A stretch of 26,988 bases of DNA from Tritrichomonas foetus. Lineage: Eukaryota > Parabasalia > Tritrichomonadida > Tritrichomonadidae. The position numbers and the translations under genes were made by a program. The stretch is taken from positions 1-26,988 of the forward strand of contig MLAK01001213.1 in NCBI GenBank assembly GCA_001839685.1, read 5' to 3'. Positions 18,101 through 26,632 of the stretch are shown here, piece after piece. The notes beneath the pieces were generated by a model, which did not search any database, had not been told where the DNA came from, and saw nothing but the letters and a program-made list of their open reading frames with translations. Every line of letters starts with the position of its first letter. Position 1 is the first letter of the stretch.

Positions 18101-19850
18101 GAATTCTTCTCTGAAAATAAGCTGGATAGCTAGAAATAAGAGATTTAAAAGATGCATCAACGGCAAAGCTTGTTCCAGTTTCAATCATATCAGCTTTTTG
18201 TTTCATTGCTACTCCTGCATGAAACTCACACATACATTCAATCAAAAATGTTGCGTATTTATCTCTAAGTTTTGAAGAATTTGGATAATCTCGTAAAGCT
18301 TCAATCCATAAAGAATTAACTCGATGCTGCTCTTTTGCGAGGGTTTCATATATTGAAATGGATGGATCATTCATTTTCCAAAAAGAGATATTTGAAGTAA
18401 TACATTGTTTTGTAAGACTTCTCAATTTTATGAGTCTTTCATTTGCATCAGATGAATTTGAAGACTGTCTTAAAGCTTTAATTCTATAAGTTTGATATAT
18501 TAAAAATCGAGTATTGAACGAAAGATTCATTCTATTTGTTAATGAAGAAAATAAAGTGTTTAGCTGATGATATTCTGTTGGAAAAAATGAGACAATCTGT
18601 AAAAGTGTAGTTGTAACATTTACAGTTGGCAAATTTTTTGTTAGAAATTTGGTAAAAGTCCAATTGATAAACATAGGACAAATTTCGGTAAATCCAACAT
18701 GTAAATATGTGATGGCTTTCTTTTCATTTAATAATCCAAGACCTTTGAAATAATCAGTATAATCATTTTCAAATACAAGTTCTTTTTCATTATCAGTTAA
18801 ATGTTTGCAAATGGTATCGTATCTTTTTTTATAAAGAAAATAATTACCTATTGAAGAAATAATAATAAAAATGATAACAGTTCCGATAAGAATTATAATA
18901 CTTCGATCTCTGTTGACTATAAAAAGAACAAAAGAAGATAAACTTCCGAAAATTTCTGTAGATCCTAAAACTGCATGATAAATATTTGAATATGAGTGGT
19001 GAAAAGGCAAATTACGATATAAATAAATAAGCAAGAAGACAAGTATAAAAGAATGTGTAATTTGAAATACATTATATGCATAACTTGGGAAAGTATAAAA
19101 GAAATATGTCAAGATGATTGAAACTGAATTTATTGCATACAACAAATTTGTAAAAAATGTGTTAAATGATGATTGCAATGATGTATTAATGCAACATGAT
19201 ATAAAAATAGTTCTTTGTCCGATTACTGTTAATGTAGCATTCAATAATAGAATCAGAAAACAAGGAACAATATATACCCAATAACTTACATCATGTTGAT
19301 CTATTCTTAACCATATAGATGCTCCAAATAATGCGGATGATGGATAAATCAAAATTGGAAGGATACATTCAATGATAAATCTCGATAAATATAATCCCCA
19401 TGTAAAAAATCTTAAATTCTTCAAATAAAACATAATAAATCCTATAAACCATGCGAAAATTGATAGTGACACAATTAATAATATAATAAACGTAATCAGA
19501 AAAGTATCAAATGTTGGAAGAGTATCCATGAACCAAAAAACAAGGGTGATTCCTGAAACGACTTTATATTCATTTGTTATGTCCATAAAAATACCATTGA
19601 CGTTTTCATGTAGATCTTCAAGCGGAATATTCCAAAAAAGTGCGACTGGCCAAAACGAAATGATGATCGATTGAATAGTTTGAAATATTATAAAGATAAA
19701 AGTGATAGCATGTGGTATTCGTGAAAGTTGAGCCATTTGATCGAAAAATGGAAATAATATATCGACATTCGAAAACTTCCCTTGAATGAGCCTAGATCGA
19801 ATACCAACTCCTCCATGGTCCGTAATCGACCTTGAAGCTGATGCGTCCAT
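15138..19850 (-). CDS. Multi-membrane-segment PAS-domain adenylate cyclase (class III)
   Basis: The 1570-residue membrane protein is predicted to turn ATP into cAMP on the cytoplasmic side. About eight hydrophobic segments lie between residues 48 and 340. A large soluble section (about 345-650) follows, then further segments near 654-676, 873-895, 945-970 and 1145-1170 that bracket two probably external loops of about 190 and 170 residues. A PAS domain occupies about 1215-1325 and a short signalling helix about 1335-1365. The class III catalytic domain (about 1375-1560) has metal-binding D1385 (FIDIVKFS) and D1430 (LIGD), purine-selecting K1426 and D1499, and transition-state N1506 and R1510 in NVASR. 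Lys plus Asp at the selectivity sites points to ATP rather than GTP. With one catalytic domain per chain it should act as a homodimer. The PAS domain or external loops may sense a ligand, but no cofactor residue is identifiable. Confidence 0.93.
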   Translation of the reverse strand: MDASASRSITDHGGVGIRSRLIQGKFSNVDILFPFFDQMAQLSRIPHAITFIFIIFQTIQSIIISFWPVALFWNIPLEDLHENVNGIFMDITNEYKVVSGITLVFWFMDTLPTFDTFLITFIILLIVSLSIFAWFIGFIMFYLKNLRFFTWGLYLSRFIIECILPILIYPSSALFGASIWLRIDQHDVSYWVYIVPCFLILLLNATLTVIGQRTIFISCCINTSLQSSFNTFFTNLLYAINSVSIILTYFFYTFPSYAYNVFQITHSFILVFLLIYLYRNLPFHHSYSNIYHAVLGSTEIFGSLSSFVLFIVNRDRSIIILIGTVIIFIIISSIGNYFLYKKRYDTICKHLTDNEKELVFENDYTDYFKGLGLLNEKKAITYLHVGFTEICPMFINWTFTKFLTKNLPTVNVTTTLLQIVSFFPTEYHQLNTLFSSLTNRMNLSFNTRFLIYQTYRIKALRQSSNSSDANERLIKLRSLTKQCITSNISFWKMNDPSISIYETLAKEQHRVNSLWIEALRDYPNSSKLRDKYATFLIECMCEFHAGVAMKQKADMIETGTSFAVDASFKSLISSYPAYFQRRILDGKGCILDSSNWKTKSGSSFSTEFTLAISEVVETESTIEYEEKLGRLILNKSKLRFACDTALKKRTHGSYSNLPLLSCFSFIVGIIVFIVLYIYNRDVFYHRKDSVDYISFLGISHFYSRIANFLIITRFVYDQSLLGDTTTVEHAVKVDGFPPYYISFSGDFRVKALNSSYFSRKYFSMMIDKINNLVDYSNDDIYPLVEKLIGRNVQLNHCYNKTVIGPSLVSMKSILSYNYFLIANLVALESISDFYNNDIYCESIENQKSLLIKFDEVLDGFNTFSKEKNDELMVTNNILLIICPIILFTFSYIPYLTAALAYVHHVNKITNILLNIDHSSKEEASKQIRKDVEIEIHSVSEPHLKVTNIVSIMILLFIFALLSSLICFGLLKSANSYCKKLNMLNSWAYYASIRLTSSIDLLAQCWHTILLDKNNSCFFLSREQSLNSLNKALEALIESNQNLLRGDVYKSIYDYDSILGELNFKEKCQIQSLASDFHDTYRCGSADKLLATVRDLVQPIILTPEIYGGRIEGINVFQFVHLLNSHLWIIYESTVDRLSDLSVISYSDLILITTIYFVIGIIASFLVFSGGYILQFSASKSYKAMLAQIKRIPPNLIIADKQLKNFLLNKDKEKDFTTSVSRSVLHNSSDAMLCVSLVGVIEMVNPAVTSTLGFTPEQILGQSVISFFEEQDAEKLVDQMNIIFEGQNGCVYEDHMRCTTDNSTLIPVEITLLGMQSDEISSTQSFVIILKDESELIKKRSDAEEAKAQSENLLYHILPQNVVMRLNRGEKDICFTVPSATIVFIDIVKFSEFTKNLTPQDIMGSLSHIFSSFDLLCNDYPLVLKIKLIGDIYMAAAGLFTEGKEPENHANQAVKFGIDALNSLEDANVKLDASLMVRIGINTGGPIIAGVLGTDKPVFDIIGDTINVASRLQTTDIPGKIQITQSTYQHLKVNEYSIEERGEVFLKGKGQVMTYLVSPYAPFKSENLLNL

Positions 19851-19991
19851 CCAAATATATCAGATTAATCTCTAAATAAAAAATAATTTATTTTGAATAA
19901 TTCACCGCTTTTTTTATCACCAACTCCAGAAATTTTATATTTCTCTGAAAATTAATATTGATTCTTGAGAAAAAGTTGTCTGGAGATAAAG

Positions 19992-20021
19992 TGAATTTTG
20001 ACAAATTCTTGTCAAAATTCA
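19992..20021. repeat. Perfect 13-bp stem, 4-base loop hairpin
   Basis: TGAATTTTGACAA at 19992-20004 is followed after ATTC by its exact reverse complement at 20009-20021. It lies about 140 bases upstream of the cyclase start codon. Role unknown: it could be a regulatory palindrome or a transcript hairpin. Confidence 0.6.
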
Positions 20022-20470
20022 ATAAGAATGTCGATTTATTCAAAGCATCACATTTGAAATTATATCAAAATTTAAATGAACATTCAATAATGGATTTTTT
20101 CTTTTTGGTTTTTTCAATATGATGCTTTGAAAGTTTCTCGAATAATATACAATGTATTTAAGTAGGTAGAAAAGATACTCAATCAAATCAATTGAATTAT
20201 TTGAATATCTATCGTAACATCGGGAAATTATCTATCAATTTTTTTCGTTTCTTTTTTTAATGAAAAGTAGTGCTCGAACAATAAGAATCATCTGATCAGA
20301 TCGAATATCAATCCAACGCAACCATTTAATGACCAATAATAGCACAAATTATCAATGTGATTTTCATGCATTATATTTTTCACCCACCATTCAAAATTAC
20401 TCTTGTTCGCCAAACTATTCACTGAAACAAAAAATGTTATTGGTATTTTGACTATGGCTGTGTTTTCTAA

Positions 20471-20513
20471 TGATTAATTCCAAATAAATTTCAAAATAAT
20501 TTGGAATTAATCA
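20471..20513. repeat. Perfect 15-bp stem, 13-base loop hairpin
   Basis: TGATTAATTCCAAAT at 20471-20485 is matched exactly in inverse by 20499-20513. It sits about 145 bases beyond the stop of the BEACH gene, on that gene's 3' side. Function unknown. Confidence 0.55.
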
Positions 20514-20657
20514 ATTTTTACATGATTTTTTAATATCAAGTGAATAATTAGCAACAAAGTCTATTCAATAAATAAACTACATAAAATTTCAGCACTCATG
20601 AAAAGAAAACGTTTCTAAAAGTGAATTATCATAAGTTTATTTCAATAAAATCCGGAT

Positions 20658-20661
20658 TTTA
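20658..20661 (-). terminator. TAAA overlapping the BEACH stop codon
   Basis: On the minus strand the TAA stop is followed by A, matching the trichomonad polyadenylation motif. Its preservation suggests that the 3' end of this gene is intact. Confidence 0.4.
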
Positions 20662-22551
20662 TATCTTTTTAGTTGCCACATCCATTGGAAGTATAGCAAT
20701 TTCCGAGGCGATAAATGCTTTGATATGTTTTTTCGACTTTCCTGCCTTTGAAAATCTCATGTTTGGAATCATTCCATGATATTCCCTAATAGTTATTAAT
20801 GAAGGAATATCCAAAATTTCAACTGTATCTGAATTATAACCAATGATCAATAAATCTGATTTTTCTGTTGAATACATTTTATCATATTCTTGAATGAATG
20901 CAGAATATTCTCTTACTTTTATAATATTTCCAGTCATATCCAAAACGCTAATAATTGATTTATTTTTACTACTTTGAATTACAATTACATTTCCACTCTT
21001 GTAAACAACAATATAGTTTGTTGGAAATGAATGTTTGAGTTTCACAGTGAGTAAAAATCCATGATAGAGCAAAGTTTCATACACTAAACGTCCTTCAATA
21101 TCAAGAGATACAATAGTATTCATTGAAACAGAGCCACCAATTGCAACAACTGGACACCGATGAAAATTCGTCTTTAATAATGGAAATGTCTTCAATTTCG
21201 GCAACCTCCATCGATTGATTGTTCCTTCAACGGTTCCAGTAACAAGATATAATCCAACAACTGCAATTGAATTCACTAAAGCTGCTTCATGACTCATAAT
21301 CACATGTTCTTGATCTTTAAAGAAGACTGCATTTACATAGGATTCAAAAGAAGACCCATAAAATGCAATTTTAGCCTGTTTTGAGACTTCAAAGAACTTT
21401 AAGTTTGTGATTCTTGGTGATTTTATTTTAGTTCCATCTGAAGTGACAATTTTGAAGTCATCTGTTAAAACAATACCTTGACGAATTCGATGAACTTTCT
21501 TAATAGGTAATTTATAATTTTCATCAAATTGATATGAAATTGGCTCGCAACTAGGGTGTTGAGGTTGTAAGAGAATTTGTTGGGGAAGAACTCCAAAATA
21601 AGCTGGTTTCAAGTCTGGATTGTTTGCTACAACGTCTAAAGCGTTCAAGTGAATGCCAAAGATCATATCAATCCATTTATGTAATGATTTACGAACAATT
21701 TCACTTTCTAATGCAGCTCTATTACCTTTTACGAAGATATATGGACTATTTTTTGCCCATTTTGGTAAAGCAACATCACCTTTTTCTGATTTGAAAATTA
21801 ATGGATTACAGTAAAATTCAGGAATAAGTTCACGATTGTCATTTGGACAATTCATAATTGAATTCCATGTATCTAAAATAGAATCAAATGGTGGACATTT
21901 ACTTTGATCAATTTGAAAGTTTGATCGAATTGATGAATATGGCTCAAGTCTTTGTAAGTAGTTAAGAACAATGTTAGAATTACTTATATGTATTGATTGT
22001 TTCGGATCAGTTCTACTGGCTTTCAGAAATGGAATTGGTCTTGTTAAATCTCGAAATATTTCCATTTTCAATATATCAAGTTCATCAGCATTGTAATCCG
22101 AAATGACCCATGGGAAGATTGGATATTTACATAAATCGTTAAATGATCTTCCAGCAAGAATATTTAGATAATAAAGATAAGTAAAAGTAGTAATTTTTCT
22201 TGTTTCCCAAGCTTCTGATAGTTTGCTCTGAGTATATAATTCATCAGAACTAACTTTTTGAATTACACCACCTGATGCTTTCACAATTGAAGAAAAGAAA
22301 TTATATTTTGTTCCAAAGAATGCGTATCTTTTGATTTTATAATTTTCCTCAATAAATTTAAATAGATTATCTCTAACACCCGGTGGGAATTCAAATAAAT
22401 AAGCTTTTGAGTTATTCAAGAAGATTTCACATCCTTCAGCTCCATTGATCATTGTGCGTGTGAAAATGTAGATTATTTCTTTTGATAAAATATCAAGTCT
22501 CCTCTTTTTAATGTTTGTATATTCACCTGTGAAAACAAGACCATTAGGCAT
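20659..22551 (-). CDS. BEACH protein, C-terminal part: PH, BEACH and WD-like propeller
   Basis: Read from the first ATG this is 630 residues. Residues 1 to about 90 are PH-like, continuing from upstream codons. The BEACH domain spans about 103-365, with clear family motifs: WETRKITTFTYLYYLN, YPIFPWVISDY, ELIPEFYCNP, LPKWA and the LES-IV--LHKWIDMIFG segment. The remainder (about 380-630) is beta-rich and repeats a WD-like pattern, for example GTVEGTINRWRLP. BEACH proteins of the LYST, neurobeachin and LvsA types act in vesicle and lysosome traffic, membrane fusion and autophagy. The ATG at 22551 is unlikely to be the true start: the same frame is open for 36 more codons up to the in-frame TGA at 22660-22662, and the pre-PH segment continues beyond it. 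This is best read as the 3' part of one larger gene. Confidence 0.88.
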   Translation of the reverse strand: MPNGLVFTGEYTNIKKRRLDILSKEIIYIFTRTMINGAEGCEIFLNNSKAYLFEFPPGVRDNLFKFIEENYKIKRYAFFGTKYNFFSSIVKASGGVIQKVSSDELYTQSKLSEAWETRKITTFTYLYYLNILAGRSFNDLCKYPIFPWVISDYNADELDILKMEIFRDLTRPIPFLKASRTDPKQSIHISNSNIVLNYLQRLEPYSSIRSNFQIDQSKCPPFDSILDTWNSIMNCPNDNRELIPEFYCNPLIFKSEKGDVALPKWAKNSPYIFVKGNRAALESEIVRKSLHKWIDMIFGIHLNALDVVANNPDLKPAYFGVLPQQILLQPQHPSCEPISYQFDENYKLPIKKVHRIRQGIVLTDDFKIVTSDGTKIKSPRITNLKFFEVSKQAKIAFYGSSFESYVNAVFFKDQEHVIMSHEAALVNSIAVVGLYLVTGTVEGTINRWRLPKLKTFPLLKTNFHRCPVVAIGGSVSMNTIVSLDIEGRLVYETLLYHGFLLTVKLKHSFPTNYIVVYKSGNVIVIQSSKNKSIISVLDMTGNIIKVREYSAFIQEYDKMYSTEKSDLLIIGYNSDTVEILDIPSLITIREYHGMIPNMRFSKAGKSKKHIKAFIASEIAILPMDVATKKI

Positions 22552-22659
22552 TGAATGAATAATACCAGTAAATACAAATCTTAGTGTTATTAACTTAGCA
22601 TTATAGATAGTTTTATCTGGATTTACAGGAAGTGGTCTTAGTCTATCTTCAATTGACGA

Positions 22660-24141
22660 TCAAGGTTTTATTATATCAAATTTTGGATTAATTTTCATGT
22701 TTGAGAGTGAATAAGGTGATACAAAGGTTTTAGCCGATTTGAAATGTTTTCCATTTTGTGAATCGGAATGATACCATGGGCCACATTGCGTGCCAAGTTC
22801 TCTATTAAAAACAGTTAATATTTTTTCATTAATGGCTTGTGTGGTGTTGTATTTGTCTGTAATATTTTGCCGGTATTTCTTGTACATGAGTAACAGCTTC
22901 TTCAGTGAACTTGAGTTAACTGCACTGATGAAATACTCCATTGATGATGATTCAGGTGCAGGTAATGAAGTTAATGTGAAATCAAGTGATTTTACTATCT
23001 TTGTCATAAACTGTTGAATGAAATTATCACAATTTGCTTGAAGTTGTGTTGTATAAGAAAAAGTACAAATGTTTTGAAGTGTTGATTCAAATGTATTTAG
23101 GATTTGTTCGGCATTATCACATTTGATTGAACTTGCGTTTGAATCATTAATGCTTTTTAGAAGTCCTAAAACAACTTCTGTTTTCGACTGTTTCTTTAGT
23201 ACAGAGATGCATTTCTTATTAAAATCAGTTAATGATTCACCACAGTTTTGAAGTTTCAGAAGTGTGAATGCTTGTAGCTCCACATATGAAATTAAAGGCG
23301 CATTTTCAGCCAATTGGATATTGAATGGCTTCTTAGCTTGATATTTAATGAATGTTCTTGCAATACTGATGAAAGACTGTGGAATTTGTTGGTTTAAAAT
23401 ACAGTCAAATTTTAGTTTCTTTGTAAAAAAGCAAAAATGATCAGAATATTGAGTGAATACATTATCTTCTGGTGGCTCTGATTTTGGATTAGGTGAAAAG
23501 AAAAATAAAGTAAAACAGCTACAAAAGATTGGTGTTAATATTTCAGCACCCTTTTCTTTCTTCCTTTTGATATATGCAAACAAATATTCAATTGTACTTG
23601 TACCAATTGGGGTTAAATCCGTTTCCAATTCATGATTAAACAATATTATCAAATTCATTAATTGATCAAGTGAATCAAATTTCTTTGCTGAAAAGTCTTT
23701 ACATATTAATTGTCCAATGATTTCACCAAAGTCAATTGAAGAAGTTCTTAGTTCTATTGATTGTTCAGCGATCAATAATATCCAATAATAGAAATTATCA
23801 GGATCATGACATTTTCCTGGAATCAAATAGTTCACAATAGTTTTACTATTTTTGTCATAATCATCTTTAGACATATTTCTTACTGATCGAACGAAAAATG
23901 GATAGAAGAAAGAGAGTCCTTCATCTAATAATTTTGTAATGAGCGGGAAAATATCATTTCCATGTGAAGGCGATTCATATAACAATGCAGCATAATAAAT
24001 TGCTGTAATGGCTTCCTCTTTCATTGTTGATACACTGTTTTTCAATATGTCAATAGCCTTCTTTTGTGTGCTTAGTGGTGGGCGAGAAGCCCAAATTGCA
24101 TAAGGAACTAACGAATTAAATGCCTGGGTAGCTGCAATCAT
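22660..24141 (-). CDS. BEACH protein, middle part (helical region and pre-PH segment)
   Basis: This 493-residue frame is mostly alpha-helical, as expected of the armadillo-like stretch before the PH-BEACH unit. Its last ~60 residues include CGPWYHSDSQNG and INPKFD, the pattern that precedes the PH domain in neurobeachin/LvsA-type proteins. It ends in a TGA with the PH domain continuing in the same frame. The ATG at 24141 is probably internal, because the frame is open with family-like sequence (PEAVNVSDAILSFIEEL) up to a stop at 24244-24246, overlapping the end of the upstream frame. A single missing base there would join the two. Called as a fragment of one gene, not a separate protein. Confidence 0.75.
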   Translation of the reverse strand: MIAATQAFNSLVPYAIWASRPPLSTQKKAIDILKNSVSTMKEEAITAIYYAALLYESPSHGNDIFPLITKLLDEGLSFFYPFFVRSVRNMSKDDYDKNSKTIVNYLIPGKCHDPDNFYYWILLIAEQSIELRTSSIDFGEIIGQLICKDFSAKKFDSLDQLMNLIILFNHELETDLTPIGTSTIEYLFAYIKRKKEKGAEILTPIFCSCFTLFFFSPNPKSEPPEDNVFTQYSDHFCFFTKKLKFDCILNQQIPQSFISIARTFIKYQAKKPFNIQLAENAPLISYVELQAFTLLKLQNCGESLTDFNKKCISVLKKQSKTEVVLGLLKSINDSNASSIKCDNAEQILNTFESTLQNICTFSYTTQLQANCDNFIQQFMTKIVKSLDFTLTSLPAPESSSMEYFISAVNSSSLKKLLLMYKKYRQNITDKYNTTQAINEKILTVFNRELGTQCGPWYHSDSQNGKHFKSAKTFVSPYSLSNMKINPKFDIIKP

Positions 24142-26609
24142 TGTTGATTGACCAGTTTTAACAAGTTCTTCAATGAATGATAAGATAGCATCGGATACAT
24201 TAACAGCTTCAGGTGCAAAAGCAAGACTAAGGAGTGCTGATGATCATTCAAATAATACTTGTTATTTTCAATATTTATTCGTGGATTATAAATTCCAATA
24301 AGATGTTCTTTCAAGGCTGATGAAATTGTTAGTGGATCAATATGCGCATAATCTTCATTTGGAATATACTCATTAAATACGTAAACAGTGCCTATTAAGC
24401 CTTTGAAAAATGCAGTATGATTACTTTTACGACCAATAAACATTTTAATTGATTGTGTGATTTGGAAATTGGCTGTAAATACTTCAGGATCTGTTAAAGC
24501 TCGATTAGAATCTACGACTTTTCTAAAGATACTATCTCTATAAACATTTCTTTTGATTTGTAAAGAGCCTTTTGAATTATCAACAATAAGTTTAATTCCT
24601 TTTGGATTGATGATGAATGCCACATTGTACCAAACACCTTTCAGGAAACAAGTTTTGAATAATTGTTGTCCTTTGTCGTTTAATGAAAAGTATATATTAT
24701 TTTGTGTGAGTCCAAATTCAATTCGATCTGCTTTTTCATTCTTGAAAAATAATAATGGATAGGTGTCATTAATTGGTAAATAATCAGAATAAAAGCTTAA
24801 AGATATACATAAAGTATCGAATGTTTTTTCAAAATCAAATTTTGGTCCTGAAAACCCTGAATCTTTCCCATCGAACCAAAATGAAACAGCATGATTTTTC
24901 TTTTCTTGTCGAAGAAGTCTATTAAAGTTATCAATAATTAAGTGCGGTGAATCAATAGTTTTCATAATAGAAATTGCTCTGAATATATCAGAAACAGGAG
25001 CACCTTGACGCCATATTGTATATAATAAGTCACAGTAATCTTGCGCAAGATTATTATCATTTGATACTTTTTTAAGTCTAGTCAAAATCATTAATGGTAC
25101 ATGTGCTTTTTGTAACTGATATGCATTAACAGAATGACGATCTGTCATTACAATCAATAACTGAATAATTTCAGATTCATTTTTTCTTCCTTGAATCCAA
25201 TAAAAAATTAATGAAACCGCCATCGGATTTCGAAAATAGTGATCACTTGAATAATCTTTATAGTCAAATGATTTGTTTTTGGTCATATCGGGAGAAGGTA
25301 CAATTGCAAATTCAAACAGAGCGTCAACAATCTCAAAATCAAAAGCATTTCTGGTGAAAAATTCAGAGAAGAGATTAAATATTGGTGCCTTCGGATTAGA
25401 CATTAATTTTAAATTTTTAGGGGTTTGCTGACTGATCGCTGTAAATAGTCTAAAAGTTGATCGAAGCATAGTTTCGGTTTTCAATGAAATACATTGTCTT
25501 GTAATTACTTCCAGTATTCCTGAAGAGAAAAATATAATGAACATGGAATTTTCAAATGATAATACTGTTCTTGTTAGCATATCAATGAGATCATGACATC
25601 TCTCGGAGCGCTTGGAGAAAAGAGCAGGTAAAATTGAAATGAAATGATTAAATAAATATCTTGATTCATTTTGATCTTTAACTTGGCAGAGATTATGAAG
25701 ACCATTTGCAAGACATCGTACAATAGAATTATAAAATAAATCATGATCATATGTTTCAATAAAAAAACTGGTTAGAAGTGATGTTGTAAAGCATTCAATT
25801 GGATATGCATAAATAATGGTGCTAAAAAGGTCAAAAACTCTTACATCTATTTTCGATTCTCTAATCAAAGTTTTGAACAGTTGTGATGAAACAACAATTG
25901 ATCCAAATTTTGTATCTGTTTTAATTAAAATTGTATTTAGCAAAGGAAGAAATTGATCCATATATGGCTTTGTTTGTAAATAGGTCTGTGTCGTTCTAGA
26001 ATCGATTACAAATGAAAGCTCATCAAGTAAGAATTTTCGTTTATTTTCTAAATGCAAATAACATTTATAAAACAAAATTCCAAATAAATCTTGAAGTGCT
26101 TGATTCACATAACTCTTATCAGCAGGATAAAGATAATCAATTATTTTGGGAGCCCAAGATTCCTTGAAGTGATTTAAATCCGCAAAGATCAAATCATAAA
26201 CAGTTTCTGTGTTAAAATGATTTATTAGTTCCAATATAAAACTTAGTAAAGTGAAAAAATGACTTTTCATATTATTTTTTTCCGAATCCAAGACTTCATT
26301 ATCTTGTTGAATATTTTCATTCGAGATATAGCTTTTCCGATCAGGAATACTAAGTAAAACATTTTCAATTAATCGGAAGAAGCTTGATTTCTCATCTTGT
26401 GATTGAATAATTTTTGAGAGAGTTTCGGGAATGGATGTAAATTTCTCATTTAAAGTTTCAAATGATTCATCAGGTAAGCAATAAGCATGATTTTTATAAA
26501 AAGGTACGCCAATTCCAGTTAATTCAATCTTTGGAATTTCTCGGAAAGGATAAGGCGAGAATTTTTTACTTTCATTAAATTTCGAAATAATCCAAATTAC
26601 ATAATCCAT
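24138..26609 (-). CDS. BEACH protein, N-terminal part with concanavalin-like domain
   Basis: The 823-residue frame begins with a long helical, armadillo-like region. A beta-rich concanavalin A-like domain follows at about residues 565-745 (HAVSFWF start, FFKGLIGTVYVFNEYI near its end), typical of LYST/neurobeachin/LvsA proteins between helical repeats. After about residue 788 (NNKYYLND) the composition becomes unlike the family (many Leu, His, Gln), while the alternative frame carries good sequence, which places a frameshift near 24243. The ATG at 26609 is the first in the frame, but 21 further codons upstream (to 26672) are open and look coding before a TAA at 26673-26675. The true N-terminus may therefore be missing or lie beyond a disruption. 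Confidence 0.8.
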   Translation of the reverse strand: MDYVIWIISKFNESKKFSPYPFREIPKIELTGIGVPFYKNHAYCLPDESFETLNEKFTSIPETLSKIIQSQDEKSSFFRLIENVLLSIPDRKSYISNENIQQDNEVLDSEKNNMKSHFFTLLSFILELINHFNTETVYDLIFADLNHFKESWAPKIIDYLYPADKSYVNQALQDLFGILFYKCYLHLENKRKFLLDELSFVIDSRTTQTYLQTKPYMDQFLPLLNTILIKTDTKFGSIVVSSQLFKTLIRESKIDVRVFDLFSTIIYAYPIECFTTSLLTSFFIETYDHDLFYNSIVRCLANGLHNLCQVKDQNESRYLFNHFISILPALFSKRSERCHDLIDMLTRTVLSFENSMFIIFFSSGILEVITRQCISLKTETMLRSTFRLFTAISQQTPKNLKLMSNPKAPIFNLFSEFFTRNAFDFEIVDALFEFAIVPSPDMTKNKSFDYKDYSSDHYFRNPMAVSLIFYWIQGRKNESEIIQLLIVMTDRHSVNAYQLQKAHVPLMILTRLKKVSNDNNLAQDYCDLLYTIWRQGAPVSDIFRAISIMKTIDSPHLIIDNFNRLLRQEKKNHAVSFWFDGKDSGFSGPKFDFEKTFDTLCISLSFYSDYLPINDTYPLLFFKNEKADRIEFGLTQNNIYFSLNDKGQQLFKTCFLKGVWYNVAFIINPKGIKLIVDNSKGSLQIKRNVYRDSIFRKVVDSNRALTDPEVFTANFQITQSIKMFIGRKSNHTAFFKGLIGTVYVFNEYIPNEDYAHIDPLTISSALKEHLIGIYNPRINIENNKYYLNDHQHSLVLLLHLKLLMYPMLSYHSLKNLLKLVNQQ

Positions 26610-26632
26610 TATCGATTGAAAAGTCTTATTAA

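Larger units (their letters stand above)
19851..20658. other. Spacer between BEACH and cyclase genes, with two hairpins
   Basis: An 808-base AT-rich region between tandem minus-strand genes, so it should carry the cyclase promoter and the BEACH 3' end. No gene is supported; one 40-codon ATG frame near 20320 is within chance. Two perfect inverted repeats are listed separately. Confidence 0.45.

Noticed and set aside
11863..19850. Phosphatase, kinase and cyclase as a co-regulated signalling cluster
   Set aside because: They have separate promoter-sized gaps and mixed strands; adjacency of signalling genes is common in genomes with large kinase, phosphatase and cyclase families.
20320..20450. 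40-codon ATG frame in the spacer between cyclase and BEACH genes
   Set aside because: Length and composition are within chance for AT-rich DNA, with no motif.
24225..24265. Programmed ribosomal frameshift in the BEACH gene
   Set aside because: No slippery heptamer or convincing downstream structure is visible, and a second lesion (the in-frame TGA) in the same gene makes mutation or assembly error more likely.
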